A DNA stretch of 64,000 bases from Falsiphaeobacter marinintestinus (lineage in GTDB: Bacteria; Pseudomonadota; Alphaproteobacteria; Rhodobacterales; Rhodobacteraceae). How positions within the stretch are numbered: position 1 is the first letter of the stretch; every line of letters begins with the position of its first letter. The translations under genes were made by a program, and so were the position numbers. Shown here piece after piece: positions 24,929 through 34,005 of this stretch. Below the pieces are notes generated by a model, which was not told where the DNA came from, ran no database searches, and saw nothing but the letters and a program-made list of their open reading frames with translations. The stretch spans positions 1 through 64,000 of the forward strand of contig NZ_VOGO01000008.1 in NCBI RefSeq assembly GCF_007923355.1, in the 5' to 3' direction.

Positions 24929-26473
24929 TCAGGCGTCTGCCTTTTCCCAATACGGGGCCCGGAGGTCACGTTTCTGGATTTTCCCAATGGCGCTGCGTGG
25001 CAAGTCATCGCGCAGTTCTATGGCGGACAGACGTTGCGTTTTCCCCAGCCGATCATTGGCCCATACGCGTATGGCCTCGGGGTCGGCCAATGCGCCTTTT
25101 CGGGCCACGACCAGACCCAAGGGCGTTTCGCCCCATTCGGTGCTGGGGACGGCGATAACGGCCACATCGGCCACGTCTGGATGATCGCGCAGAACGCGCT
25201 CAAGATCGGCGGCATAAATGTTGAACCCGCCTGAAATGATCATGTCTTTGCGCCGATCCATTAGGTGTAAGAACCCGTCTTTGTCGAACCGACCCATGTC
25301 ACCCGTGCGGATGAAATCAAGGCCCTCGGGGCTGACCCACCGGGTTTCCTCGGTCTTGCCCGGTGCGTTCAGATACCCCTGCATCATTGATCCGGCACGT
25401 CCAACGATCTCGCCGAATTCGGTCAGCGGCAATTCGCGACCATCCTCGTCGATCACCCGCGCTTCGCAGCCCTCGGCCAGTTTGCCAACTGTGTCCAGTT
25501 TGTCCGGAAACGCCGCGCAGTCCAGAACCGTTGAAATGCCGCCCTCGGTCATTCCGTACAATTCGAACAGGCCACCGGGCCAGCGGTCAAGGATATCGCG
25601 GATCAGTGGCGCAGGAAGTGGCGCCGAGGTGGACAGTTTCGCCCGATAGGCCGACAGGTCATAGGTCGCGAAATCCGGCGCATTCATCAGGCGCGTGTAC
25701 TGCACCGGCACCAACATGGAATGCGTGATGCTGTGAGCCTGCGACAGTTCCAAGAACCGCGTCGTATCGAACTTGGCCATGCTGACAACGGTGCCGCCCT
25801 TCGCCAGAACCGGCAAAACCGCAACCAGTGTCGTGTTCGAATACAGCGGCGTCGACATCAGCAACCGCGTTTCTTCGTTCAGGCCGAACTTGGGCATCCG
25901 CTCCAACTGCCGTCCGCGAAACCGGTGATCATGAATGATCGCTTTAGGGGTGCCAGTGGTGCCCGAACTATAGATCAGGTCGAAGAAATCATCGGGCTGC
26001 GGACGAACCGGCGCACCCAGCGGCTGGGCGCTGGCCCAGCGGTCCAAATCTTCAAGGGCAATCAGGGTTCCCGGCAGGGACCGCGCTGTGCCTATGTGCC
26101 GTTCTGAGGCGAACAGCAGCGTCGCCCCGCTATCGGTCAGCATTGACGCCAGTGTTTCAGGTCGCGCGCTTGTGGGCAGCGGTGCAATACAGGCCCCTGC
26201 CAGAATTGTGCCGGCGTAAAGCGCAAGATAATGCGCCGAGTTATCTGCCAGCGCGGCAACACGCCCGCCACGCCCAATGCCATGTGCAGCCAGCTGAGCG
26301 GCAATCCGAAAGGAAAGTTGGGAAAATTCGGCCCAATTCAGACTGCCGGTTTCGTCGATCACGGCAGTTTTGTCCGGGTACAACGCGGCAGCCTCGGCAA
26401 ACGCGGTTCCGAAATCAAGGTTCGAAATACTCTCATCATCGGGCGCACGCAGGCGCGCCTGAACGGGTGTCAT
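24929..26473 (-). CDS. Acyl-CoA ligase (class I adenylate-forming)
   Basis: 514 residues. P-loop YSSGTTGTPKA, LYGMTEGGIST, FIRTGDMGR and C-terminal RSAIGKIQKRDL. First gene of the two-ligase unit. The pair may act on different steps of one pathway or on related substrates. Confidence 0.88.
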   Translation of the reverse strand: MTPVQARLRAPDDESISNLDFGTAFAEAAALYPDKTAVIDETGSLNWAEFSQLSFRIAAQLAAHGIGRGGRVAALADNSAHYLALYAGTILAGACIAPLPTSARPETLASMLTDSGATLLFASERHIGTARSLPGTLIALEDLDRWASAQPLGAPVRPQPDDFFDLIYSSGTTGTPKAIIHDHRFRGRQLERMPKFGLNEETRLLMSTPLYSNTTLVAVLPVLAKGGTVVSMAKFDTTRFLELSQAHSITHSMLVPVQYTRLMNAPDFATYDLSAYRAKLSTSAPLPAPLIRDILDRWPGGLFELYGMTEGGISTVLDCAAFPDKLDTVGKLAEGCEARVIDEDGRELPLTEFGEIVGRAGSMMQGYLNAPGKTEETRWVSPEGLDFIRTGDMGRFDKDGFLHLMDRRKDMIISGGFNIYAADLERVLRDHPDVADVAVIAVPSTEWGETPLGLVVARKGALADPEAIRVWANDRLGKTQRLSAIELRDDLPRSAIGKIQKRDLRAPYWEKADA

Positions 26474-26590
26474 TCCAGTCTGTCCTCCCTAAGTTTCAGG
26501 TTGTTTTCCCCGAAACGTATTCCGCGAAGCAAAATACTGTTTCACATAGTGGCAGATATTCGCCGTTCTGCAAATGTTATCCTGCACTCT
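26474..26590. promoter_or_regulatory. Promoter region of the ligase pair, with an imperfect IclR-type site
   Basis: CGAAACGTATTCCG (26511-26524) is an imperfect palindrome sharing GTATTCCG with the 22341-22350 region. It is 38 bases before the ligase start. Low certainty. Confidence 0.3.
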
Positions 26591-26697
26591 CAAGGGCGGC
26601 GGTGCCCTTGCAGGAGGATTATCAAATTATGCCGTCCACTGTTTCAGTAGAAACGGGGCCGGATTCAAGTTGGATTTCGCTGCGCCGGACGGTTTGA
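26591..26697 (+). promoter_or_regulatory. Possible leader of allE: hairpin plus 22-codon ORF
   Basis: A 7 bp stem CAAGGGC/GCCCTTG (26591-26610) is followed by AGGAGG (26612-26617) and an ATG at 26629 opening 22 codons to a TGA at 26695-26697, 34 bases before allE. CCTGC at 26581-26585 could instead pair with GCAGG and cover the ribosome site. Translation or regulation is inferred. Confidence 0.35.
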
Positions 26698-26731
26698 TGA
26701 TCCAGGACCGTGGACAGGAAAGACCGACCCG

Positions 26732-27556
26732 ATGAACACCCGCACCTATGCAACCGCCCCGGGCGGCCTGCCGCCTCAAACGCAGATCATGACAGATCGC
26801 GCTGTCTTCACTGATGCCTATGCCGTGATCCCGCGTGGCACGTTGCGCGACATCGTCACCAGTGCCTTGCCATTCTGGACTGGGGCACGGTTTTGGGTTC
26901 TGGCCCGCCCGATGACGGGATTTGCCGAAACGTTTTCGCAATACATCGTCGAGATGGACCCGGGCGGAGGCTCGGATCGCCCCGAAACCGCCCAGGGGAT
27001 CGAAGCTGCGCTGTTCGTGACTCAGGGCGCCGTTACCGTAACGATTGCTGGCGCGGAGCATGTTTTGGAGCCCGGCGGATTTGCCTATATCCCGCCCAAC
27101 GTAGAATGGACGCTATGGAACCGGGGTCAGGAAACCGGGCAAGTGCATTGGATTCGCAAGCGGTATATCGGCGTGGACGGTGTGGACCAGCCTGATCCGA
27201 TCATCACCAGTGATCGCGATGTTGCCCCAACTCAAATGCCTGATTGCGACGGGGTCTGGGCAACAACCCGCTTCGTCGATCCAACGGACATGCGGCATGA
27301 CATGCACGTCACGATCGTTACGCTTCAACCGGGCGGTGTGATCCCGTTTGCGGAAACCCATGTGATGGAGCACGGTCTGTTCGTTTTGCAAGGCAAAGGC
27401 GTCTACCGTCTGAACGCCGACTGGGTCGAAGTCGAGGCTGGCGATTTTATGTGGTTGCGCGCCTTTTGCCCGCAAGCCTGCTATGCGGGTGGCCCCGGCC
27501 CATTCCGCTATCTGCTTTATAAAGACGTAAACCGGCACATGCCGCTGACCTTGTAG
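26732..27556 (+). CDS. allE: (S)-ureidoglycine aminohydrolase
   Basis: 274 residues, bicupin. It converts (S)-ureidoglycine to (S)-ureidoglycolate with release of ammonia, late in allantoin breakdown. Metal-ligand region of the second cupin is PFAETHVMEHGLFVLQGKG; the first cupin carries FVTQGAVTVTIAG. AGGAAAG precedes the ATG. It works with allA, the puuE-uraD fusion and uraH in this cluster; allantoate amidohydrolase is not in the window. Confidence 0.9.
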   Translation: MNTRTYATAPGGLPPQTQIMTDRAVFTDAYAVIPRGTLRDIVTSALPFWTGARFWVLARPMTGFAETFSQYIVEMDPGGGSDRPETAQGIEAALFVTQGAVTVTIAGAEHVLEPGGFAYIPPNVEWTLWNRGQETGQVHWIRKRYIGVDGVDQPDPIITSDRDVAPTQMPDCDGVWATTRFVDPTDMRHDMHVTIVTLQPGGVIPFAETHVMEHGLFVLQGKGVYRLNADWVEVEAGDFMWLRAFCPQACYAGGPGPFRYLLYKDVNRHMPLTL

Positions 27557-27564
27557 ATTTCGCC

Positions 27565-27668
27565 TTCGGCGAGAGTATTTGTCAAAGAGAAGATATCATC
27601 ACTGTTTCTGTTTCTTCTCTTTAGAAATACTCCTAGGGGAGCGCGCAGCGCGGGGGGCAGAGCCCCCC
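27565..27668. terminator. Compound hairpin, copy of a dispersed GC/AT repeat
   Basis: GAGTATTT-AAAGAGAAGA (27573-27593) pairs with TCTTCTCTTT-AATACTC (27613-27632), then a second stem GGGGGGC-AGA-GCCCCCC (27652-27668). It sits between convergent genes and should stop both. The GC-rich part matches 29657-29715 in the opposite orientation. Confidence 0.75.
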
Positions 27669-27682
27669 GGCACCTGTTGATG

Positions 27683-29098
27683 TCAATCGTCGGACATCGA
27701 TCCGGACCCGTGACCAGACAGACCGCCCGAGACTTCGTCGGTTGCTTCGTCAGCCAGTTCTTCGGGCAGCACCAGGTTCAACACGATGGCAATCAAAGCC
27801 GCTGGCAGGATGCCGCTTGTGGCAAGAACCTTCAGTGTCGGCTCCAGATGCTGAAGCGCACCGGGTTCAAGCTGCAGGCCCAGGCCCAGCGACAGCGAAA
27901 TCGCGAAGATAACCATATTGCGACGGTTCCAGACCACGTCAGACAGCATCGACACGCCTGCCGCGACGACCATGCCGAACATCACGATGACGCCGCCGCC
28001 CAGGACTTCGATCGGAACGGTGGAAATGATCGCGCCGATTTTTGGGATCAATCCGCATAGGATCAGGAACAGCGCGCCTATGGTAACGACGTGACGGCTC
28101 ATCACACCGGTCATGGCGATCAGGCCGACATTCTGGCTGAAGGATGTGTTTGGCAAGGCGCCGAACAGGCCTGACACCGCAGTGCCCACACCATCGGCAA
28201 AGGTCGCGCCCTGAATTTCCTTGTCGGTCGCCTCGCGTCCGGCACCGCCTTTGGTGATACCCGACACGTCGCCGACGGTTTCAACCGCAGAGACAAAGCC
28301 CATCAGGCAGAAGCCGATGATAGCAGCAGCCGAGAACTCCATCCCGAAATGCATCAGATTGGGCAGGGCAATCGGGGCCGCGCGTCCGACATTCCCGAAA
28401 TTGACCATGCCCATGAAGTACGCAGCGACATAGCCAGCGATCAGGCCCAGCAGCACAGCAGAGATCGAGATCATGCCGCGGGTGAAGAACTTCAGCCCCA
28501 GCGTGACAAAGATCACGACGCCTGCGACGAACCAGTTCTGCAAGGATCCGTATTCAGGTGTCCCGATGGCGGGCACGCCGCCAGCGGCATATTGGATGCC
28601 GACTTTGACCAGCGCGAGACCGATCATTGTTACCACTAACCCTGTTACCAGAGGCGGCAGTGCAAAGCGGATTCGCCCGATGAAGAAGCCAAGGCAGGCG
28701 TGAAACAGGCCACCAACCAGAACGCCGCCCATCACCACGGCCATGGCATCCACGCCCTTGCCCGCAACCAGCGGAATCATCACGGGTATGAATGCGAAAG
28801 ACGTGCCCTGAACAATCGGGAGCTTTGCTCCGACCGGGCCAAAACCGATGGTCTGGATCAGCGTGGCAAGCCCGGCAAAGAACATCGACATCTGGATCAT
28901 ATAGATCATCTGCGGGAAATCCGGCGAGTTCGATCCGAACCCGAACCCGGCAGCGCCGCAGATGATGATTGCCGGTGTCACGTTTGAGACAAACATGGCC
29001 AGCACGTGCTGGATGCCCAGCGGAATCGCCTTCTGAAGCGGCGGCGTGTAATTCGGGTCTTTCAGCTGAGCGGCTGTCCCGATGGATGTGTCTGCCAT
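27683..29098 (-). CDS. NCS2-family purine (xanthine/urate) permease
   Basis: 471 residues with about 12-14 membrane helices. The TM1 signature IPLGIQHVLAMFVSNVTPA and the substrate-site segments GFVSAVETVGDVSGIT and ALPNTSFSQNVGLIAMTGV are typical of NCS2 nucleobase:cation symporters. The ATG at 29098 with AAGGAG upstream is chosen over a longer frame. Placement inside the urate cluster points to urate or xanthine uptake. Confidence 0.9.
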   Translation of the reverse strand: MADTSIGTAAQLKDPNYTPPLQKAIPLGIQHVLAMFVSNVTPAIIICGAAGFGFGSNSPDFPQMIYMIQMSMFFAGLATLIQTIGFGPVGAKLPIVQGTSFAFIPVMIPLVAGKGVDAMAVVMGGVLVGGLFHACLGFFIGRIRFALPPLVTGLVVTMIGLALVKVGIQYAAGGVPAIGTPEYGSLQNWFVAGVVIFVTLGLKFFTRGMISISAVLLGLIAGYVAAYFMGMVNFGNVGRAAPIALPNLMHFGMEFSAAAIIGFCLMGFVSAVETVGDVSGITKGGAGREATDKEIQGATFADGVGTAVSGLFGALPNTSFSQNVGLIAMTGVMSRHVVTIGALFLILCGLIPKIGAIISTVPIEVLGGGVIVMFGMVVAAGVSMLSDVVWNRRNMVIFAISLSLGLGLQLEPGALQHLEPTLKVLATSGILPAALIAIVLNLVLPEELADEATDEVSGGLSGHGSGSMSDD

Positions 29099-29150
29099 GT
29101 TGTGTGGTCTCCTTGATGTCCCTTTGGGGTGCCGTCGCTTGTCGGACGGT

Positions 29151-29636
29151 CTATGCGTCGGTGATTGTATAAGGTTCGTCGAACCAGTGTTCCTGCAGGT
29201 TCGGCCCGGCGCCGATCCGGTCGATGACAGCAAACAGGCCAGGGGCCTGAAGTGGCGTCAGCACGCCGTGCCAGACATTTCGGTGAAAGTTGATCCCCTG
29301 TCCGGGGCTGGTCAAGAAGGCCTGCGGAGTGGCAGGGGTGTTGCCGTTATCTGCAGCAACAATCACCAGAAAAGATGAAAGACTAAGCGGAATGAAGGCC
29401 TGGCTGCCGTCCGGATGCCTTTCCATCATCTCAAGTGCATAGGGCAGGCTGCGCGGTTCGGCGTTGAACAGGCTGATCCCAGCGCGGCCATCCGAGAAAT
29501 CCAGATTAGCCAGATCGTGGTGGCGACCGCATTTGCCCTGATTGATGATCTTGTCGGGGGTAGGTTTGAGCGCGATGACATCGCCGAACGGTTCAAAGGA
29601 CGTGGCCGTGAGAGGCTGTGTCTGGATGATGGTCAT
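29151..29636 (-). CDS. allA: Ureidoglycolate lyase
   Basis: 161 residues, the normal AllA length. It splits ureidoglycolate to glyoxylate and urea. The family pattern is seen in LTATSFEPFGDVI near the start and NFHRNVWHGVLTPL near 125. The ATG at 29636 starts the conserved part; the frame upstream is GC-rich repeat sequence. It lies between the puuE-uraD and permease genes on one strand. Confidence 0.9.
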   Translation of the reverse strand: MTIIQTQPLTATSFEPFGDVIALKPTPDKIINQGKCGRHHDLANLDFSDGRAGISLFNAEPRSLPYALEMMERHPDGSQAFIPLSLSSFLVIVAADNGNTPATPQAFLTSPGQGINFHRNVWHGVLTPLQAPGLFAVIDRIGAGPNLQEHWFDEPYTITDA

Positions 29637-29656
29637 GATGGGGCTGCCGAGGTGAA

Positions 29657-29715
29657 GTGGGGGCGCCGCCCCCCGCGCTGCGCGCTCCCCCCGGGGTATT
29701 TGGACCAAGAAAGAA
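29657..29715. repeat. GC-rich dispersed repeat of Rhodobacteraceae type
   Basis: GGGGGCGCCGCCCCCC, then CGCTGCGCGCTCCCC and GGTATTTGGACCAAGAAAGAAG. This order also occurs reversed at 27605-27668. It separates puuE-uraD from allA and may cause partial termination or stabilise the message. Confidence 0.65.
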
Positions 29716-29736
29716 GCGGGAATCGAGGGCGCAAGG

Positions 29737-31152
29737 TCATGAGAAGAGGCCCACAAGCCGGAGTTCGGCGATGCGTTCAACCTGTTTGCAGGCCTCGTTG
29801 AATTCTGTTTCGTTGTCATTGTCGATCCGCTGCTGGAACGCCGCGAGGATCGAGGCCTTGGTGTTGTCGCGCACTGCGATGATGAAGGGAAATCCGTGTT
29901 TTTCGACATATCTGGCGTTCAGGTCGCTAAACGTGGTGCGCTCGGCGTCGGTAAGGGCATCCAGCCCGGCTCCGGCCTGTTCCTGTGTGCTTTCCGTCGT
30001 GAGCCGTTTGGCCTGTGCCAGTTTCCCTGCCAGGTCTGGGTGGGCGCGCAGAACCTGCACACGTTTGTCGCGCGGGGCCGAGCGGAACACACGCGCGAGC
30101 GCGTTATGCAGGCCAATCGCGCTGTCATGGGCCGGGCCCAATTCCAGCGCGTGGGCGCCTTCGGCGATCCAGGGGGAGTGTTCGAATATGCCGCCGTAGC
30201 ATTCGGTAAACGTAGTCTTGCCCATTTGACTGGGGCGGGCGCGCCTTGAATGTGGATGGGTCTCGGCCCAGTGCCGGGCGATGTCGATCCGGCGCGGCGT
30301 CCACACGTTTGGGAAGTCGGCGATATAGTCGAGAAATTTTTTCAGCCCTGCGATCTTGCCGGGACGTCCGATCAGGCGGCAATGCAAACCGATGCTCATC
30401 ATCGCCGGATGGCCAGCCTCGCCCTCGGCATACAGCGTGTCAAAGCTGTCCTTCAGGTATTGGAAAAAGTCCTGCCCTGTGACCCAGCCAGGGCTGACTG
30501 AAAACCGCATATCGTTGGCTTCCAGCGTGTAGGGGATGATCAACTGGTCGCGATCGTCGATTTCGAGCCAATACGGCAGATCATCGTCATAGGTGTCCGA
30601 AATATATGCAAACCCGCCGTCTTCGGCAGCCAGCCGCACGGTGTTCAGGCTGCAGCGCCCAGTGTACCAGCCCAGAGGGCGTTCGCCCACGACTTCGGTA
30701 TGCAACCGGATGGCTTCGGCGATCTGGGCGCGTTCCTCGTCTTCGGGCATGTCCTTGTGTTCGACCCATTTCAGGCCGTGGCTGGCGATTTCCCATCCCG
30801 CACGTTTCATCGCAGCGACCTGTTCTGGGGATCGCGCCAAAGCGGTGGCAACCCCATAGATCGTCAGCGGTACGTTTGCTCCGGTGAACAGGCGGTGCAA
30901 TCGCCAGAACCCGGCCCGTGCGCCGTATTCATAGATCGATTCCATGTTCCAATGGCGCTGACCTGCCCATGGCGCGGCGCCGGGGATGTCGGACAGAAAC
31001 GCCTCGGAACCAGCATCGCCGTGCAGAATGTTGTTCTCGCCGCCTTCTTCGTAGTTCAACACGAACTGGACAGCGACTTTGGCGTTGCCTGGCCATTGCG
31101 GGTTCGGGGGATAGGCGCCATAGCCGCGCATGTCACGGGGGTATCGGGTCAT
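29737..31152 (-). CDS. Allantoinase PuuE fused to OHCU decarboxylase
   Basis: 471 residues. Residues 1 to about 300 are a PuuE-type polysaccharide-deacetylase-fold allantoinase (ASHGLKWVEHKDM, IGLHCRLIGRPGKI). Residues about 310-471 are an OHCU decarboxylase, UraD (GGIFEHSPWIAE, VLRAHPDLAGKLA, EKHGFPFIIAVR). One chain would thus make S-allantoin from OHCU and open it to allantoate. The fusion occurs in other proteobacteria and is not novel in itself. Confidence 0.92.
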   Translation of the reverse strand: MTRYPRDMRGYGAYPPNPQWPGNAKVAVQFVLNYEEGGENNILHGDAGSEAFLSDIPGAAPWAGQRHWNMESIYEYGARAGFWRLHRLFTGANVPLTIYGVATALARSPEQVAAMKRAGWEIASHGLKWVEHKDMPEDEERAQIAEAIRLHTEVVGERPLGWYTGRCSLNTVRLAAEDGGFAYISDTYDDDLPYWLEIDDRDQLIIPYTLEANDMRFSVSPGWVTGQDFFQYLKDSFDTLYAEGEAGHPAMMSIGLHCRLIGRPGKIAGLKKFLDYIADFPNVWTPRRIDIARHWAETHPHSRRARPSQMGKTTFTECYGGIFEHSPWIAEGAHALELGPAHDSAIGLHNALARVFRSAPRDKRVQVLRAHPDLAGKLAQAKRLTTESTQEQAGAGLDALTDAERTTFSDLNARYVEKHGFPFIIAVRDNTKASILAAFQQRIDNDNETEFNEACKQVERIAELRLVGLFS

Positions 31153-31293
31153 GAGATCTCTCTAGGTTTGGTCTGTTCTAGGGCAGTGCGTGCCAAGCAA
31201 TTTTCAAATAATACGGAAAACACTTACACACCTTGGGGATTTGCAGGAAAATCACAGACAAGGCACATGCTGAGCCAACCGGAGGCCCAATAA

Positions 31294-31650
31294 ATGAGCG
31301 GATACCTTACCACCCATATTCTCGACACGGCGCGCGGATGCCCGGCTGAGGGGATCAAGATCGCGTTATACCATGTCTCGGGCAACGCGCATCGTAAGAT
31401 TGCCGAAGCTGTGACCAACGCTGACGGGCGTACCGATGCGCCGATCCTGGCGGCGGATGCTTTCAAGACCGGCACGTACGAGCTGATCTTTTTCTGCGGG
31501 CCTTACCTGCGCGAGACTGGACAATCAGATGACGACCCGTTGTTTCTGGATCAGATCCCGATCCGCTTTGGCATGGCCGACGCGCAAGCGCATTACCACG
31601 TGCCGCTGTTATTATCGCCATATGGATATTCGACCTATCGCGGCAGCTAA
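31294..31650 (+). CDS. uraH: 5-hydroxyisourate hydrolase
   Basis: 118 residues, transthyretin-like. It hydrolyses 5-hydroxyisourate to OHCU, the substrate of UraD. N-terminal LTTHILDTARG and the C-terminal YRGS tetrapeptide are diagnostic. It is divergent from puuE-uraD with a shared promoter region. Urate oxidase itself is not in the window. Confidence 0.95.
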   Translation: MSGYLTTHILDTARGCPAEGIKIALYHVSGNAHRKIAEAVTNADGRTDAPILAADAFKTGTYELIFFCGPYLRETGQSDDDPLFLDQIPIRFGMADAQAHYHVPLLLSPYGYSTYRGS

Positions 31651-31658
31651 GACTTTAT

Positions 31659-32792
31659 CTAGCGCGGCAACGGGAGGGTGGCCTTGTTATAGGGCTGCCA
31701 ATCCGTGATCTCGGGGTAATACATCTGTCGCCAACCCCGGACCTTGGGGTTCATGATGCGTCGCCACAACGGCGGGATCATCGCAGCCACTGACATGACC
31801 GGATACCCATAGGGCAGTTGCGGAGCGTCGGCCTGTGAATAGGTTTGCAACAGCGGGAACCGCCGGTCGGGCTTATAGTGATGGTCGGAATGGCGTTGCA
31901 GGTTGATCAGCAGCCAGTTCGACACTTTTTGCGATGCATTCCAGCTGTGGCGCGGCATGACGTGTTCATATTTACCGTCGCCCAGATGTTTGCGGGTCAG
32001 CCCGTAATGTTCGACATAATTGATCAGCTCAAGCTGCCAGATCGCGGTGCCCGCCTGAACAAAAAACAACCCCAGACCGGCCCATCCGCCGATGACAAAG
32101 GCCAGCAGCAGCATTCCGCCCTGCAGCGCCCAATAGCGCCAGAACGGATTTGAAAGATCGCTCCACGGCTTATCCTTACGTCCCAGCATGTCTTTTTCGG
32201 CTTTGAAGGCCGACACAAGGCTTTCGCGCAGCACACGAGGGTAGAACCGGTGGAACCCTTCGTTATAGCGCGCGGTGACCGGGTCGCGGGGGGTGCCGAC
32301 ATAGCGGTGATGGACCAGCAAGTGTTCGGACCGGAAATGAGAATACAGAACTGACGCCAACAAAACATCGCCCAGAAACCGTTCCACACGGTTTTTCTGG
32401 TGCATCAGCTCATGGCTATAGTTGATGCCGATGGTGCCGGTCATCACGCCAACGCCAAAAAACAACACGATCTGTTCCAGCACCGACAGGTGGTCGGTAT
32501 GGGTGACATAGGCCAGCACGCCGAACAATGTGACGATTTGTACAGGCACCCAGACCGAAGTGAGCATTTTGTACCAAACCAAATCCTGCTCGGGCGTCTG
32601 CGGATCGGCGTTTTCCAGATTCAGGCCGGCAATGTGATCCAGAGCGGCGAACAGGTACCAAGTGAGCAGAGGCAGCAACAGGACCGTCCAGCCGCCAAAG
32701 ACCGCTCCGATCCAGACGAACGGGACCAGCAGGAACGAGATCCAGAAGGGCAGGGCGCTCTGCCAGCGGGCGAGTGTTTCACGTGTGATCAT
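31659..32792 (-). CDS. alkB: Alkane 1-monooxygenase
   Basis: 377 residues, integral-membrane di-iron hydroxylase. The histidine motifs are SHELMHQ (126-132), EHLLVHH (156-162), NYVEHYGL (258-265) and LQRHSDHH (298-305), with several membrane helices between. The ATG at 32792 is preceded by GGGATGG. It would hydroxylate the terminal carbon of alkanes; rubredoxin and reductase are not adjacent. The CoA ligases nearby could act on the resulting fatty acids, but no operon links them. Confidence 0.93.
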   Translation of the reverse strand: MITRETLARWQSALPFWISFLLVPFVWIGAVFGGWTVLLLPLLTWYLFAALDHIAGLNLENADPQTPEQDLVWYKMLTSVWVPVQIVTLFGVLAYVTHTDHLSVLEQIVLFFGVGVMTGTIGINYSHELMHQKNRVERFLGDVLLASVLYSHFRSEHLLVHHRYVGTPRDPVTARYNEGFHRFYPRVLRESLVSAFKAEKDMLGRKDKPWSDLSNPFWRYWALQGGMLLLAFVIGGWAGLGLFFVQAGTAIWQLELINYVEHYGLTRKHLGDGKYEHVMPRHSWNASQKVSNWLLINLQRHSDHHYKPDRRFPLLQTYSQADAPQLPYGYPVMSVAAMIPPLWRRIMNPKVRGWRQMYYPEITDWQPYNKATLPLPR

Positions 32793-32856
32793 GGATCCAT
32801 CCCATGTCATTTTGTTGTGGCATATTCTAGGCCTTCGTACAGGTTTTGGCCATCGG

Positions 32857-33924
32857 TCAGAGTGACTCGGGTTGCCACAGATCATAGGCCTTTCGCATGA
32901 CTGTGGGCAGGTCAGACGGGCGAAACGCATCGCGTGGCAAGATTTGGCCAGAGTCCGGGGTCAGTGTTTCAGGCAAGGGCGCGGTTTCGACCGTCAGGAT
33001 AAGGTGGAAATGGGTAAAGGTATGGCGCACTTCACCGGATAGGGTCTGCCAGTCGGCGTCAAAGGGTGGCGCGGGATCCGGCGCGTCGGTCCAGTCGCTG
33101 CCCGGCCAGCCCAACATGCCGCCCAGCAATCCCTTGTCGGGGCGACGTTCCAGCAACAACGCACCATCTGCGCGCCGGGCAAGATAGACAATACCACGCC
33201 GGATGGGTTTGGGTTTCTTCGGTGTTTTCTTCGGCAGTTCGGATGCGGTGCCCATGGCACGGGCCTTGCAGGGGCTGCGCAAAGGGCAAATTCCGCAGGC
33301 CGGTGATTTTGGTGAGCAGATCGTGGCACCCAGATCCATCACCGCTTGCGCATAATCGCCGGGCCTGTGCTGCGGGGTCATCGACGCGGCGTGGTCCTTC
33401 AATTCGGGCTTGGCGGCGGGAAGCGGCGTGTGGATGTCGAACAGACGCGCCATGACCCGTTCGACGTTGCCATCCATGACCACTTCGGGCCGGCCAAAGG
33501 CGATGGCCGAGATTGCGGCCGCCGTGTAAGGGCCAATGCCGGGCAATTTCAGCAGAGCGTCGTGATCGTCAGGAAACCGCCCATCATGTTCAAACGCCAC
33601 TACCCGCGCGCATTTCAAAAGATTGCGGGCGCGGGCATAATACCCCAGTCCTGCCCATTCTCCCATCACCGCACCATCTTCGGCCCCGGCCAGATCGGCC
33701 ACAGTCGGCCAGAGCGTTGTGAACCGATGGAAATAGGCGCGTACGGCAGCAACCGTTGTCTGCTGCAGCATTATTTCGGACATCCACACGCGGTACGGGT
33801 CAGGCACGACGCCGGATGCACCGTCAGAAGGGCTGATGCGCCACGGCAGGTCGCGGGCATGGACATCGTACCAAGCCAGCAGATCCGGGGCGATCTGACC
33901 TATCTTTGCGGTCTTGTCACACAT
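32857..33924 (-). CDS. mutY: A/G-specific adenine glycosylase
   Basis: 355 residues. It removes adenine opposite 8-oxoguanine. HhH-GPD domain with LPGIGPYTAAAISAIAFG and catalytic Asp in VVMDGNVERV, the iron-sulfur loop C-x6-C-x2-C-x5-C (CSPKSPACGICPLRSPC), and a C-terminal NUDIX-like 8-oxoG recognition domain. Divergent from the DUF721 gene, an arrangement common in Rhodobacterales. Confidence 0.95.
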   Translation of the reverse strand: MCDKTAKIGQIAPDLLAWYDVHARDLPWRISPSDGASGVVPDPYRVWMSEIMLQQTTVAAVRAYFHRFTTLWPTVADLAGAEDGAVMGEWAGLGYYARARNLLKCARVVAFEHDGRFPDDHDALLKLPGIGPYTAAAISAIAFGRPEVVMDGNVERVMARLFDIHTPLPAAKPELKDHAASMTPQHRPGDYAQAVMDLGATICSPKSPACGICPLRSPCKARAMGTASELPKKTPKKPKPIRRGIVYLARRADGALLLERRPDKGLLGGMLGWPGSDWTDAPDPAPPFDADWQTLSGEVRHTFTHFHLILTVETAPLPETLTPDSGQILPRDAFRPSDLPTVMRKAYDLWQPESL

Positions 33925-34005
33925 TATTTATCCCTCGTGCTCTGGTTGGGCTGGTGCCTGCCTCATGGTGGCTTACACTAGGGGTGAAATTGATGGAATC
34001 CACCC

